DNA from: an uncultured Oscillospiraceae bacterium
Lineage (GTDB): Bacteria > Bacillota > Clostridia > Oscillospirales > Oscillospiraceae
Length of the DNA stretch: 64,000 bases
Assembly (NCBI GenBank): GCA_934597255.1
Contig: CAKTQV010000009.1
Coordinates: 16,007-80,006, forward strand
Direction: 5' to 3'
Shown: positions 51,125-60,137 of the stretch, piece by piece
How positions within the stretch are numbered: position 1 is the first letter of the stretch
Layout: each line of letters opens with the position of its first letter
Translations under genes and position numbers: made by a program
The notes under the pieces: model-generated
The model's input: only the letters and a program-made list of their open reading frames with translations
What the model was told of the DNA's origin: nothing
Database searches by the model: none

Positions 51125-53053
51125 TTATTCGCTTTCGGTCTCATCCGCCGCGGCGGCATCCGCGCCGACATAGGACAGATCCGGCATAGAGAATGCGGGC
51201 AGACCGCTGTCATAGTTGATTCCCTGGAAGCCGAGAACGTTGAGAAGATCGCAGTCGAGCACATACATATTCCCGCGCTCGGCGGCGCTGCTGAGGTAGT
51301 TGTACCACCCCTCCGCGTCGGGCCAGGACAGGAAGCTGGAAAACTCCTCGTCGCTCCCGCCGTAGGGCAGGCAGGTCGTTTCCACAAGGAAATACTCGCC
51401 GGAGCCGTCCCATGTCTCCACGGCCACCTGGCAGTGGCCGGGCGTGAGGATGAGCATGGCGTGCATATCGGTGCTCATAACGGCGCTGGCCATAAGCAGC
51501 GAGGTCTCAATGCAGATGCCCGAGCCGCTGTTGAGCACGTCCGCCGGCAGCAGCACGCGCTGCACGGCGTTGGAGCTGATGGAATACGAGCCGTTGTTGT
51601 AGCGCACGCCGATGGCGCTGATGGCGGCCTGAAGCGCGACGAGCTGCGTGGCCGTGATGTTCGCGTCGCCGGAGGAGAAGCCGTAGGACCCCTGATAACC
51701 GGGCAGCATATCGTAGCCCTCGCCGTATTTCTGCCCGAGCCACTCGATCGCCACGCGCCGCAGCGAGCGGACCTCGTCCGACTCCGGCTGGAGCCATGCA
51801 AGCATATCATCGTAGCCGACGGCGCCGAATTCGTCGTTGACGAGCCGGAAATCGTAGATGCTGTTTATATGGATGGACTTGCTTTCCTGCACATAGACGT
51901 CGCCGGTTTTCGCGTCCGTAATCCGCAGCGTGAGCTGCGTGTCGCGGCCGCTGGACAGATCGGGGATGCTGGCCAGGATGGGCGGCTTGATCTGCAGGCT
52001 CGTGACGGTCTGGCCGATGGTCATCTTCTGCTCATACGCCTGCGTAAAGCCCACGATCTCGCAGTGGATAAATATCTCGCGCTCGCCGCCGTCCGTCCAG
52101 GCGGCGATGTTCACCGCGGAATCCATGGCGTTGTACAGATTCGGATAAATGTCGTCCGTCAGATCGTAATCAAAATGAATATCGCCGTCCGGCAGGAAAT
52201 CCGCCGGAAGCGCCGCGCCGCCGCAGGCATCCTTCACCTGCCGCAGCCCCGCCGCCAGCCGCCCGCGCATAAGCGAGGCCGTGTGCTCATACTGGCTCTG
52301 CATACGGGAGAAGTTGATCTCGTCGTAATTGCTGAGCACGATGTTCAGCCGCGTGAGGATATTGATGGCGGAATACTGCATCAGCACGTCGCCGTTCGTC
52401 AGCGCCGTATACTGCGACTGAAGGCACTTGAGGAAGCCGTCGATCGCGTCGGCGTAGCGTCCCCAGTTGTCGTGCAGGCACGCCGGCACGTCCAGCGCCC
52501 GGTACGCCTTCTGCGTGCGGCTCATGGCAGAGTAGCAGTTGTTGAGATAGCTGACCTCATCCGCCGCGGACCCGTTCAGCGCCTCGACCAGCGGAGCCGC
52601 CGCGTCGTACTGCGCCTCGTAGAAGGTCAGAACCTCCTGCATATCGCCGGCGGCCAGACGCGTCTGGCGGAACAGCTCGTCCGCCGCGTCATACAGCGCC
52701 TGCTCCTCCGCCGAGGGCTTCGAGCTGGGCTTGGCCAGGGGTTTTTCCAGCGCGTCGATGCGGCTGAGCGCGTCGCTGAGACGCCCGGCCGAGATCTCGC
52801 AGGCCTGCTCGTAGCCGTCCACCATGCTCTGCGAAACGACCGTTTCCTCATCCGTATAGTAACCGGACATCATGCCCGACACCTCGGCCATCTCATCCGC
52901 GGCGGCGGCAATGTCCGTCAGGATCCCGTCCAGCCCGTCCATCGCGTCGGAGACGGCGAGCACATGGGCCGACGGCTCGTTTTCCTTCGGCGCGCAGCCC
53001 GCGCATCCGAGAAGCAGTCCCAGCGCCAGAAGCAGCGCAGTCATCTTTTTCAA
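51125..53053 (-). CDS. Transglutaminase-like lipoprotein
   Basis: A 642-residue lipoprotein (LLLGCAGC lipobox, Cys near 20). Residues 30-270 are mostly helical, then a beta domain to about 400. The C-terminal third has a transglutaminase/papain-like arrangement: Cys in GSGICIETSLLMASAV near 525, His in TPGHCQVAVETW near 555 and an acidic residue in FLVETTCL near 570. The TTG at 53053 has AAGGAGG at 8 bases, better than the ATG nine bases later. It follows the Mrp ATPase by 35 bases. Confidence 0.75.
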   Translation of the reverse strand: MKKMTALLLALGLLLGCAGCAPKENEPSAHVLAVSDAMDGLDGILTDIAAAADEMAEVSGMMSGYYTDEETVVSQSMVDGYEQACEISAGRLSDALSRIDALEKPLAKPSSKPSAEEQALYDAADELFRQTRLAAGDMQEVLTFYEAQYDAAAPLVEALNGSAADEVSYLNNCYSAMSRTQKAYRALDVPACLHDNWGRYADAIDGFLKCLQSQYTALTNGDVLMQYSAINILTRLNIVLSNYDEINFSRMQSQYEHTASLMRGRLAAGLRQVKDACGGAALPADFLPDGDIHFDYDLTDDIYPNLYNAMDSAVNIAAWTDGGEREIFIHCEIVGFTQAYEQKMTIGQTVTSLQIKPPILASIPDLSSGRDTQLTLRITDAKTGDVYVQESKSIHINSIYDFRLVNDEFGAVGYDDMLAWLQPESDEVRSLRRVAIEWLGQKYGEGYDMLPGYQGSYGFSSGDANITATQLVALQAAISAIGVRYNNGSYSISSNAVQRVLLPADVLNSGSGICIETSLLMASAVMSTDMHAMLILTPGHCQVAVETWDGSGEYFLVETTCLPYGGSDEEFSSFLSWPDAEGWYNYLSSAAERGNMYVLDCDLLNVLGFQGINYDSGLPAFSMPDLSYVGADAAAADETESE

Positions 53054-53088
53054 AGCGGCTTCCTCCTTATGTGTTGCTGCGCCGCCGG

Positions 53089-53904
53089 TCAGAGCCGGTC
53101 GGCAAAGGCGTCGATGCGTCCCGTGTCCATCAGCTCCACCGCGCCCCGGTCGCAGGCGGCGGCCAGCTTCGGATCGAGCGGCAGACTCACCACATTGTCC
53201 AGCCCGAACTTTTCCTTCAGCTCGTCGGCATGGCTCGCGCCGAACACGGGCAGCTTTTCCCCGCAGCAGGGGCACTCCAGCCACGCCATATTCTCCACGA
53301 TGCCGAGCACCGGCACCTGAAGCATCCTGGCCATATTCACGGCCTTTTCCACGATCATTCCCACCAGATCCTGCGGCGTCGTGACCACGACCACGCCGTC
53401 CACAGGCAGGGACTGGAACACCGTCAGCGGCACGTCGCCCGTTCCCGGCGGCATATCCACGAACATATAATCCACATCGCCCCAGGCCACGTCCGACCAG
53501 AACTGCTTCACCGTTCCGGCAATGACCGGGCCGCGCCAGACGACCGGGTCGGTCGCGTTTTCCAGCAACAGATTGATGGACATGATCTTGATCCCGGTGC
53601 CGGACGCCGGCGGGCAGATGCCGTTCTCGTCCGCCGTCGGCCGCGCCGTCACGCCGAACGCCATGGGGATGGACGGGCCGGTCACGTCCGCATCCATGAT
53701 GGCCACGGACCTGCCGCGCCGCGCCTGGGATACGGCCAGCAGGCTCGTCACGCTCGACTTGCCCACGCCGCCCTTGCCGGATACGACGCCGATGACCTTC
53801 TTCACACGGCTGCCGGGGTTCGGCTTTTCCAGAAAACTTTTCGTGTCGCGGCTTTCACACTCGACGCCGCAGCTTTCGCAGTTGTGCGTGCATTCTTCGC
53901 TCAT
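53089..53904 (-). CDS. Mrp/NBP35-family ATPase
   Basis: A 271-residue P-loop protein of the iron-sulfur carrier type. An N-terminal Cys cluster C-x3-C-x2-C-x3-C (residues 5-15) resembles NBP35. Walker A GKGGVGKSS near 43, DADVTGPSIP near 73, MPPGTGD near 152 and a second Cys pair in LECPCC near 213 that could bridge a 4Fe-4S cluster between subunits. It has its own promoter. Confidence 0.93.
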   Translation of the reverse strand: MSEECTHNCESCGVECESRDTKSFLEKPNPGSRVKKVIGVVSGKGGVGKSSVTSLLAVSQARRGRSVAIMDADVTGPSIPMAFGVTARPTADENGICPPASGTGIKIMSINLLLENATDPVVWRGPVIAGTVKQFWSDVAWGDVDYMFVDMPPGTGDVPLTVFQSLPVDGVVVVTTPQDLVGMIVEKAVNMARMLQVPVLGIVENMAWLECPCCGEKLPVFGASHADELKEKFGLDNVVSLPLDPKLAAACDRGAVELMDTGRIDAFADRL

Positions 53905-53941
53905 GACAGTCTCCTGTAAATCAATAAATTATTACAAAATC

Positions 53942-53970
53942 AGTATACCCACCCCGTCCGTCTTTGTCAA
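53942..53970 (-). promoter_or_regulatory. Promoter of the mrp gene
   Basis: On the minus strand TTGACA (53965-53970), 17-base spacer, TATACT (53942-53947). The start falls about 30 bases before the ATG. Confidence 0.8.
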
Positions 53971-53988
53971 TCGAAAGGGGTACGGGAA

Positions 53989-54019
53989 AGCCGCGCCGCA
54001 GAAGTTCTGCGGCGCGGCT
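53989..54019 (-). terminator. Terminator of the infC-rpmI-rplT operon
   Basis: A 13-bp perfect stem AGCCGCGCCGCAG/CTGCGGCGCGGCT with a 5-base loop, 16 bases after the rplT stop. The U-tract (TTTCCCGT) is short. Confidence 0.65.
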
Positions 54020-54034
54020 GGTATCTCATACGGG

Positions 54035-54388
54035 TTAAAGAGCGGCCTTGGCCTTCTCGCACAGGGCGGTGAAGGCAGCAGGGTCGTGGATCGCGGTCTC
54101 GGAGAGCATCTTGCGGTTCATCTCGATGCCGGCGAGCTTCAGACCGTGCATGAAGGTGGAATAATTCATGCCGTTGAGCTTGCAGGCGGCGGAGATACGG
54201 GTGATCCACAGCTTGCGGAAATCGCGCTTGCGCTGCTTGCGGCCGATGTAAGCGTAACGCAGGGATTTCATGACGGCCTGGTTGGCCATCTTGAAGTGGC
54301 GGGACTTGCTGCCCCAGTAGCCCTGGGCCATGCCAAGGATCTTATTTCTTCTCTTGCGCGTCATCATCGCGCCTTTGACTCTAGCCAT
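54035..54388 (-). CDS. rplT: Ribosomal protein L20
   Basis: A 117-residue L20 with the standard basic N-terminal extension (MARVKGAMMTRKRRNKIL) and WITRISAACKLNGMNYSTFM block. It binds 23S rRNA early in 50S assembly and in other bacteria represses its own operon through the leader mRNA. Third gene of infC-rpmI-rplT. Confidence 0.98.
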   Translation of the reverse strand: MARVKGAMMTRKRRNKILGMAQGYWGSKSRHFKMANQAVMKSLRYAYIGRKQRKRDFRKLWITRISAACKLNGMNYSTFMHGLKLAGIEMNRKMLSETAIHDPAAFTALCEKAKAAL

Positions 54389-54403
54389 TCGTCTTCAGCC
54401 TCC

Positions 54404-54607
54404 TTATTTGTACGGGATCATGCGCTTGATCGCATCGACATTGGTCTTGTCGGCGTAGGCTTCCTTGCGAAGGCCTCTCTTGCGCTTGGTGGTCTTTCCG
54501 TGGCCGTTGAGCAGATGGCTCTTAAAAGCGTGAGCGCGCTTGACCTTGCCGGTCTTCGACAGGCTGAAACGCTTTTTTGCGCCGCTGTGGGATTTCAGTT
54601 TCGGCAT
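54404..54607 (-). CDS. rpmI: Ribosomal protein L35
   Basis: A 67-residue L35 (MPKLKSHSGAKKRFSLSKTG) of normal length, between infC and rplT with 5- and 15-base gaps. Highly basic, as in all members. Confidence 0.98.
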   Translation of the reverse strand: MPKLKSHSGAKKRFSLSKTGKVKRAHAFKSHLLNGHGKTTKRKRGLRKEAYADKTNVDAIKRMIPYK

Positions 54608-54612
54608 TTTGC

Positions 54613-55167
54613 TTATATCTCCTTTGCTTTTTCTTGCTGCTTCTTCGCAGGGGCCTGCGGCTTCGGGGACAAAAACTCGGTCATCTGCCGGCCTTCCAGC
54701 TTCGCGCCCTTATCGAGCGTGGCAATGTCGGCGCACTGAGCGGCAAAGCGCTCAAGCAGCGCGCGGCCAAGGTCGGTGTGCGCCATCTGGCGGCCGCGGA
54801 AGCGCACCGTCACCTTCAGGCGGTTGCCCTCCTGCAGGAACTTCTGTCCGCTGCGCAGCTTGACCTGGAAGTCGTTGTCGCCGATGGAGGGGGACATACG
54901 GATCTCCTTGACCTCAACAACATGCTGATTCTTCCGCGCTTCCTTCTCCTTTTTCACCTGCTCGAAGCGGTACTTTCCGTAGTCCATGATCTTGCAGACG
55001 GGAGGGTTGGCGGAGGGATTGATCATCACGAGATCGTATTCCTTTTCCTCGGCGATGCGCATGGCTTCCTCGCCCGTCATCACGCCGAGCTGGTTTCCGT
55101 CCTCCCCGATGAGACGCACCTGCGGCGCGGTGATTTCTTCATTGAGTTGATGAGTTATAGCGGCTAT
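54613..55167 (-). CDS. infC: Translation initiation factor IF-3
   Basis: A 184-residue IF-3 with N-domain (QLNEEITAPQVRLIGEDGNQ) and C-domain (IRMSPSIGDNDFQVK, FLQEGNRLKVTVRFRGR). No ATG, GTG or TTG fits the N-terminus. The frame at ATA (55165-55167) has GGAGG 9 bases before it and puts AAITHQLNEEI first, so I place the start there. Rare starts (ATT, ATA) are known in infC and let IF-3 repress its own translation. The last 20 residues are Lys/Gln/Ala-rich. Confidence 0.95.
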   Translation of the reverse strand: MAAITHQLNEEITAPQVRLIGEDGNQLGVMTGEEAMRIAEEKEYDLVMINPSANPPVCKIMDYGKYRFEQVKKEKEARKNQHVVEVKEIRMSPSIGDNDFQVKLRSGQKFLQEGNRLKVTVRFRGRQMAHTDLGRALLERFAAQCADIATLDKGAKLEGRQMTEFLSPKPQAPAKKQQEKAKEI

Positions 55168-55363
55168 TGGATGGCACCTCCATATTCTGATTCCTGAAGC
55201 CCTTGGCAGTCCCCGCGCACCGGCGGGCGCTGCCCTAAAAAAACACGGATACAGAAGCCTGTATCCGTGCAAAAACACACATATCACGAAGATAGATGGT
55301 TTCAGCGCCGGCGCGCCTGTGCGGCCGGGCGAGGACGGATACCACTGCGTCCTGCTTTTTAGC
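55168..55363 (-). promoter_or_regulatory. infC leader, probable L20-type autoregulatory leader
   Basis: About 195 bases between the predicted start and infC. It holds a strong intrinsic hairpin (55237-55269) and long GC-rich arms (GCGCGCCGGC region near 55310) that could form alternatives. Firmicute infC operons commonly have an L20-responsive leader with a terminator; I infer the same here by position and structure, not by a covariance match. Confidence 0.6.
55237..55269 (-). terminator. Leader terminator upstream of infC
   Basis: On the minus strand CACGGATACAG/CTGTATCCGTG, an 11-bp perfect stem with a 4-base loop, followed by TTTTTTT. It lies about 70 bases before infC and 95 after the start site. 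Confidence 0.85.
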
Positions 55364-55369
55364 TTGATT

Positions 55370-55398
55370 ACTATATCACCGAACACGCGGCTTGTCAA
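55370..55398 (-). promoter_or_regulatory. Promoter of the infC operon
   Basis: On the minus strand TTGACA (55393-55398), 17-base spacer, TATAGT (55370-55375), 18 bases after the deoC stop. Confidence 0.8.
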
Positions 55399-55416
55399 GC
55401 CCTTTCGTCCGCGTTT

Positions 55417-56088
55417 TCATTCGCCGCCGGCCGTCTTTTCCATTTCCGCCGCCAGCTTGACCAGACGGCTCGTCCCGAGACGCTCCGCGCCGAGCGCGAG
55501 AAAATCCTCCGCGTCCGCGACGGTCCGGATGCCGCCGGCAGCCTTGACCTTGACCGAAGGGTCGCAGCACTCGCGCAGCAGCTTCACGTCCTCGCGCGTC
55601 GCCCCGCCGGTGGAAAAGCCGGTGGAGGTCTTGATATAATCCGCGCCGGAGGTGGACACGATCGAGCACATCATGCGCTTTTCCATGTCGTCGAGCAGGC
55701 AGGTCTCGATGATGACCTTGAGGATGTGCCCCTTTGTGAATTCACGCACCTGGCGTATCTCCTCGAACACCTCCTGCCAGCAGCCGTCCTTGATCATGGC
55801 GATGTTGGCGACCATGTCGATCTCGTCGGCGCCGTTGCGGATGGCGTCCTGCGCCTCGAAGGCCTTCGCCTTCGGCGTGGCGTAGCCGTTGGGGAAGCCG
55901 ATGACCGTGCAAACGGCCATGCGGTCGCCCATGTACTGCTTCGCGCCGTGGACATGGCAGGGCGGGATGCAGACCGAGGCGCAGCCGTAGCGTATGGCCT
56001 CGTCGCACAGCTGCCGTATTTCGTCCGCTCCCGCGTCCACGCGCAGCAGAGTGTGGTCACAATGCTTGAGAATGTCCTGAATGTTCAT
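55417..56088 (-). CDS. deoC: Deoxyribose-phosphate aldolase
   Basis: A 223-residue class I aldolase cleaving deoxyribose-5-P to acetaldehyde and glyceraldehyde-3-P. Seen: CDHTLLR near residue 10, VIGFPNGY near 63, ADEIDMVANIAMIKDG near 86 (catalytic Asp), KVIIET near 124, and the Schiff-base Lys in ADYIKTSTGFS near 152, with KAAGGIRT near 180. GGAGG lies 5 bases before the ATG. It is alone, with no other deoxynucleoside genes in view. Confidence 0.96.
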   Translation of the reverse strand: MNIQDILKHCDHTLLRVDAGADEIRQLCDEAIRYGCASVCIPPCHVHGAKQYMGDRMAVCTVIGFPNGYATPKAKAFEAQDAIRNGADEIDMVANIAMIKDGCWQEVFEEIRQVREFTKGHILKVIIETCLLDDMEKRMMCSIVSTSGADYIKTSTGFSTGGATREDVKLLRECCDPSVKVKAAGGIRTVADAEDFLALGAERLGTSRLVKLAAEMEKTAGGE

Positions 56089-56141
56089 AAATGCCTCCCA
56101 GCGCCGCATAGGCTTTTGTATCAAAGATGCGAGGTGTTACC

Positions 56142-56741
56142 ATGGATGAAGTCGTCAATCTCGTCCGGCTGTGCGGCACGGCGGCCGACGAGCCGGTATT
56201 TTCTCACGAGAGCCGCTCGATCCGCTTTTATTCCTTCCCGCTGACGGTCCGGCGTCTGTCCGGCGCGGCAGATACCGTCAATATTATCGCGCGCGAAAGC
56301 CTGCTTTCCGGGCTTGCGCTCAAGCCCGGAAAGCGTCTCGCCGTCAGCGGCGAGCTGCGCTCGTTCAACAACAAAAGCGGCGTCGGCGCGAAGCTTGTCA
56401 TCACGGTGTTCGCCCGGCTGCTCGAGCCGGGGGACGCCGACGACGAAAACAGCGTGGAGCTGTGCGGAACGGTGTGCAAGCAGCCCATCCTGCGGCGCAC
56501 GCCGCTCGGCCGCGAGATCTGCGACGTCATTCTCGCCGTTCCCCGGCGGTACAGCCGCAGCGATTATATCCCCGTGATCTGCTGGGGTGCGCAGGCGCGC
56601 GACACAGCGCCCTGCCCCGTCGGCACGCGGCTTTGCGTGCGCGGACGCATCCAGAGCCGCCGCTACACCAAGCTGCTCGACGGCGTTCCCATGGAGCGGA
56701 CGGCGTTTGAGTTGTCCGTCAACGAGCTCATGCCCCTGTAG
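56142..56741 (+). CDS. Double-OB single-strand-binding-like protein
   Basis: A 199-residue protein with two similar SSB-type OB halves. The first (VVNLVRLCGTAADEPVF) and second (SVELCGTVCKQPILR) openings align, as do VNIIARE/IPVICWG and LAVSGELRSF/LCVRGRIQSR. It lacks the acidic C-terminal tail of housekeeping SSB. Such paired-OB proteins occur in Clostridia; their job is not established. GAGGTG precedes the ATG. Divergent from deoC. Confidence 0.75.
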   Translation: MDEVVNLVRLCGTAADEPVFSHESRSIRFYSFPLTVRRLSGAADTVNIIARESLLSGLALKPGKRLAVSGELRSFNNKSGVGAKLVITVFARLLEPGDADDENSVELCGTVCKQPILRRTPLGREICDVILAVPRRYSRSDYIPVICWGAQARDTAPCPVGTRLCVRGRIQSRRYTKLLDGVPMERTAFELSVNELMPL

Positions 56742-56789
56742 CGTCCGCCCTGTGATTATAAGACCATATCCCTTCCGCTGTCAAATACA

Positions 56790-56818
56790 TTGCAATATTT
56801 CCGCCGCCGGGCTATTAT
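56790..56818 (+). promoter_or_regulatory. Promoter of the glgBA run
   Basis: TTGCAA (56790-56795), 17-base spacer, TATTAT (56813-56818). The predicted start falls at or within a base of the glgB ATG at 56825, which implies a leaderless message. Confidence 0.55.
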
Positions 56819-56824
56819 AGGGAT

Positions 56825-58654
56825 ATGAGTATTCTGACCGTCGATGCATGGCGGCGCTTCGGCTGCCGCAAAACCGAAAACGGCCGCCAGTTCCGCGTCT
56901 GGGCGCCGAACGCCCGGCGCGTGGCGCTATGCGGCGATTTCACCGGCTGGGCCGAGCGTCCCATGACGCGCGGCCCCGGCGGCGTGTGGTCGCGGACCGA
57001 GCCCGACGCCGCGCCCGGCGACATATACAAATACGCCATAGAGGGCGCGGACGGCGTCCGGCGCATGAAAGCCGACCCGTTCGCGCTGCACGCCGAAACC
57101 GGCCCCGCCACGGGCTCAAAGGTGTGGGACATCGACGGCTTCGCCTGGTCGGACGAGCCGTGGATGCGGCGGCGGGCGCGCATGGATATGCAAAAGGAGC
57201 CGATGAATATATACGAGCTGCATCTCGGCTCGTGGAAAAAAAGCCCGGACGAAGTATATCCGAACTACCGCTCGCTGGCTCCGGCGCTGCGGGATTACTG
57301 CAAAAAAATGCATTACACCCATGTGGAGCTTCTGCCGCTGACGGAATACCCCTACGAGGGAAGCTGGGGCTATCAGGTCACGGGCTACTACGCCCCCACC
57401 AGCCGCTACGGCACGCCGCAGGATCTCATGGCCATGATCGACTGCCTGCACGGCGGCGGCATCGGCGTCCTTCTGGACTGGGTGCCGGCGCATTTCCCGC
57501 GCGACGAGCACGGTCTGGCCCGCTTTGACGGCACGCCCCTGTTTGAATACGCCGACCCCCGTCTCGGGGAGCATCCGGAATGGGGCACGCTCGTTTTCAA
57601 TTATGCCAGCGCCGACGTCCGGAGCTTCCTTATCGGCTCGGCCGCGTTCTTTCTGGAGAATTATCACATCGACGGCATCCGCTGCGACGCGGTCAGCTCC
57701 ATGCTGTATCTGGACTACGGCCGCGGCCCGGGTCAGTGGCTGCCCAACCGCGACGGCGGCCGCATCAACTACGACGCGCGCGATTTTCTGCGCGCGCTGA
57801 CCGATCACATCCGCAAAGGCTTCCCCGGCGCGGTCACCGTCGCCGAGGAGTCCACCGCCTATCCCCACGTCACCGGCCCGGAGGGGCTCGGCTTCGATTT
57901 CAAATGGGACATGGGCTTCATGCACGACACGCTGGACTACTTCATGACCGACCCCTATTTCCGCAGCGGCGCGCACGAGAAGCTGACCTTCTCGATGATG
58001 TACTGCTTTTCCGAGCACGGCATTCTCCCGTTTTCCCACGACGAGGTCGTCCACGGCAAGCTTTCGATGCTCGCCAAAATGTACGGCGGCTACGACCAGA
58101 AATTTGCGACGCTTCGCGCGCTGTTCGGCTTCCAGTTCGCCCATCCCGGGAAAAAGCTCAACTTCATGGGCTCGGAATTCGGCCAGTTCATCGAATGGGA
58201 TTACAAAAAAGAGCTGGACTGGTTTTTGCTGGACTACCCCATGCACGGCGCCATGCAGCGCTGGTGCGCCGCGCTCGGCGCGGTGTACGGCGCGCATCCG
58301 GCCCTGTGGCGCTCCGACGGCGACGGCTGGGACGGCTTCCGCTGGCTCAACCCGGACGACCGCGGCCGCAGCTCCGTGGCGCTCCTGCGGCTTGACGCGC
58401 AGGGGCGGGACGCGCTCGTGTGCGCGTTCAATTTCACGCCGCAGACCTGGACAGATTTCTGGATCGGCCTGCCGGCGGCGGGACGGCTTGTGCCCCTGCT
58501 TGACTCGGACGCCGCCGTTTTCGGCGGCTCGGGCGCCCCGTTTGAGCCGATCGCAAGCGAAAAGGACGCGTTCCGCGAATTCGACCACCGCGCCTCGCTG
58601 CTTCTGCCCGGGCTGTGCGCCCGGTATTACATCTTTGAGGAGGAGCCGCAATGA
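56825..58654 (+). CDS. glgB: 1,4-alpha-glucan branching enzyme
   Basis: A 609-residue GH13 branching enzyme. An N-terminal CBM48 (FRVWAPNARRVALCGDFTGW) precedes the barrel: nucleophile Asp in GIRCDAVSSML near 297, acid/base Glu in VAEEST near 343, and FSHDEVVHGK near 405, the motif that marks GlgB. It is shorter than E. coli GlgB, lacking the first N-domain. No Shine-Dalgarno is seen at the ATG, unlike its neighbours. It overlaps glgA by 4 bases. Confidence 0.95.
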   Translation: MSILTVDAWRRFGCRKTENGRQFRVWAPNARRVALCGDFTGWAERPMTRGPGGVWSRTEPDAAPGDIYKYAIEGADGVRRMKADPFALHAETGPATGSKVWDIDGFAWSDEPWMRRRARMDMQKEPMNIYELHLGSWKKSPDEVYPNYRSLAPALRDYCKKMHYTHVELLPLTEYPYEGSWGYQVTGYYAPTSRYGTPQDLMAMIDCLHGGGIGVLLDWVPAHFPRDEHGLARFDGTPLFEYADPRLGEHPEWGTLVFNYASADVRSFLIGSAAFFLENYHIDGIRCDAVSSMLYLDYGRGPGQWLPNRDGGRINYDARDFLRALTDHIRKGFPGAVTVAEESTAYPHVTGPEGLGFDFKWDMGFMHDTLDYFMTDPYFRSGAHEKLTFSMMYCFSEHGILPFSHDEVVHGKLSMLAKMYGGYDQKFATLRALFGFQFAHPGKKLNFMGSEFGQFIEWDYKKELDWFLLDYPMHGAMQRWCAALGAVYGAHPALWRSDGDGWDGFRWLNPDDRGRSSVALLRLDAQGRDALVCAFNFTPQTWTDFWIGLPAAGRLVPLLDSDAAVFGGSGAPFEPIASEKDAFREFDHRASLLLPGLCARYYIFEEEPQ

Positions 58655-60132
58655 CCCAGACAGAAAGAAAGCGCACGCTCGCCGCGCAGATGGCGGAAAA
58701 GGGCCTGACCCGGCCGAAGATCCTGTTCGCCGCCTCGGAATGCGCGCCGCTGGCCAAGACCGGCGGTCTGGCCGACGTGGTCGGCACGCTGCCGCGCTAT
58801 CTCAACGGCCTCGGCTTTGACGCGCGCGTCATCATCCCCTATCACCGCGTCATCAAATCCGCCTGGGCGGAAAAGGCGGAGCATCTTTTCTCCTTTGAGA
58901 TCAAAATGGGCTGGCGCACGCGCTTCGTCGGGCTCAACCGGCTCGAGCTGGACGGGCTGACGATCTATCTCGTGGAAAACGACGGCTATTTCTCCGGCGC
59001 CATCTACGCGCCGGGCGCCGAATGCGAGCAGTACGGCTATTTCACGCGCGCCGTGCTGGACGCCTGCGAACGGCTGGACTTCGTGCCGGATATATTCCAC
59101 GCCAACGACTGGCACACCGCGCTCATCCCGCTGCTGCTGAAAAGCCAGTATGCCGGCCGCCCCGCCGGCGGCGCCAAAACGCTTCTCACCATCCACAACA
59201 TCGCCTATCAGGGGCTGTGCGCCTTCGACTTCACCGCCGACTGGATGGGCATCGACCGCCGCTGGGACCCGGTCCTTGAGCGCTACGGCGACCGCGCCGA
59301 TTTCCTGAAGGCCGGCTGCATCCTGGCCGACCGGGTGAACACCGTCTCGCCGGGCTATGCCCGCGAGATCACGACGCCGGAATACGGCGAGGGGCTCGAC
59401 GGCGTCCTGCGCGCGCGCGGCTCGTCGCTCAGCGGCATTGTCAACGGCGTGGAGGGCACGGTCTGGAACAGTGCGAGGGACAGGCTCCTGCCCGCCCGCT
59501 ACAGCGCGAAGGATATGACCGGCAAGCGGCTGTGCAAGCAGGCGCTTCTGGACGAATTCGGCTTTGACGGCGGCATGGAGCGGCCGCTTTTCGCCATGAT
59601 CTCGCGGCTGGCCGAGCAGAAGGGCGTGCAGCTCGTCATCGACGCGATGGATGCGCTCATGGCGGAGGACATGAATCTTCTCATTCTCGGCAACGGCGAG
59701 CGCGGCTACGAGGATTTCTTCCGCGCGGCCGAGGCGCGCTTCCCCGGGCGCGTCCGGGCCGTCATCGGCTACGAAGAAGCGCTTGCGCACCGCATCTACG
59801 CCGGCAGCGACTTTTTCCTCATGCCCAGCCGCTTTGAGCCGTGCGGCATCAGCCAGCTCATCGCCATGCGCTATGGGACAGTCCCCATCGTGCGCGCCAC
59901 CGGCGGCCTGCGCGACACGGTGCAGCCGTACAACCGCTACACCGGCGAGGGCGACGGCTTCCGCTTCGACCGCTACGACGCGGACGACATGCTCGGCGCC
60001 ATCCGCTACGCACTGGCCTGCTGGCCGCAGGACGCGGTCATGGACGGCCTGCGCCACAGCTGCATGGCACACGATTTCAGCTGCGAGGCCTGGGCCTACG
60101 AATACGCCCGGCTTTACCTGGATATGCTCTGA
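58651..60132 (+). CDS. glgA: Glycogen synthase (ADP-glucose type)
   Basis: A 493-residue GT5. The ADP-glucose loop AKTGGLADV is near residue 36, ANDWHTALIP near 150 and the C-domain block PSRFEPCGISQLIAMRYGT with TGGLRDTV near 395. Length is normal (about 480). ATGA overlap with glgB. No glgC (ADP-glucose pyrophosphorylase) is in the window. Confidence 0.95.
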   Translation: MTQTERKRTLAAQMAEKGLTRPKILFAASECAPLAKTGGLADVVGTLPRYLNGLGFDARVIIPYHRVIKSAWAEKAEHLFSFEIKMGWRTRFVGLNRLELDGLTIYLVENDGYFSGAIYAPGAECEQYGYFTRAVLDACERLDFVPDIFHANDWHTALIPLLLKSQYAGRPAGGAKTLLTIHNIAYQGLCAFDFTADWMGIDRRWDPVLERYGDRADFLKAGCILADRVNTVSPGYAREITTPEYGEGLDGVLRARGSSLSGIVNGVEGTVWNSARDRLLPARYSAKDMTGKRLCKQALLDEFGFDGGMERPLFAMISRLAEQKGVQLVIDAMDALMAEDMNLLILGNGERGYEDFFRAAEARFPGRVRAVIGYEEALAHRIYAGSDFFLMPSRFEPCGISQLIAMRYGTVPIVRATGGLRDTVQPYNRYTGEGDGFRFDRYDADDMLGAIRYALACWPQDAVMDGLRHSCMAHDFSCEAWAYEYARLYLDML

Positions 60133-60137
60133 CGGCC

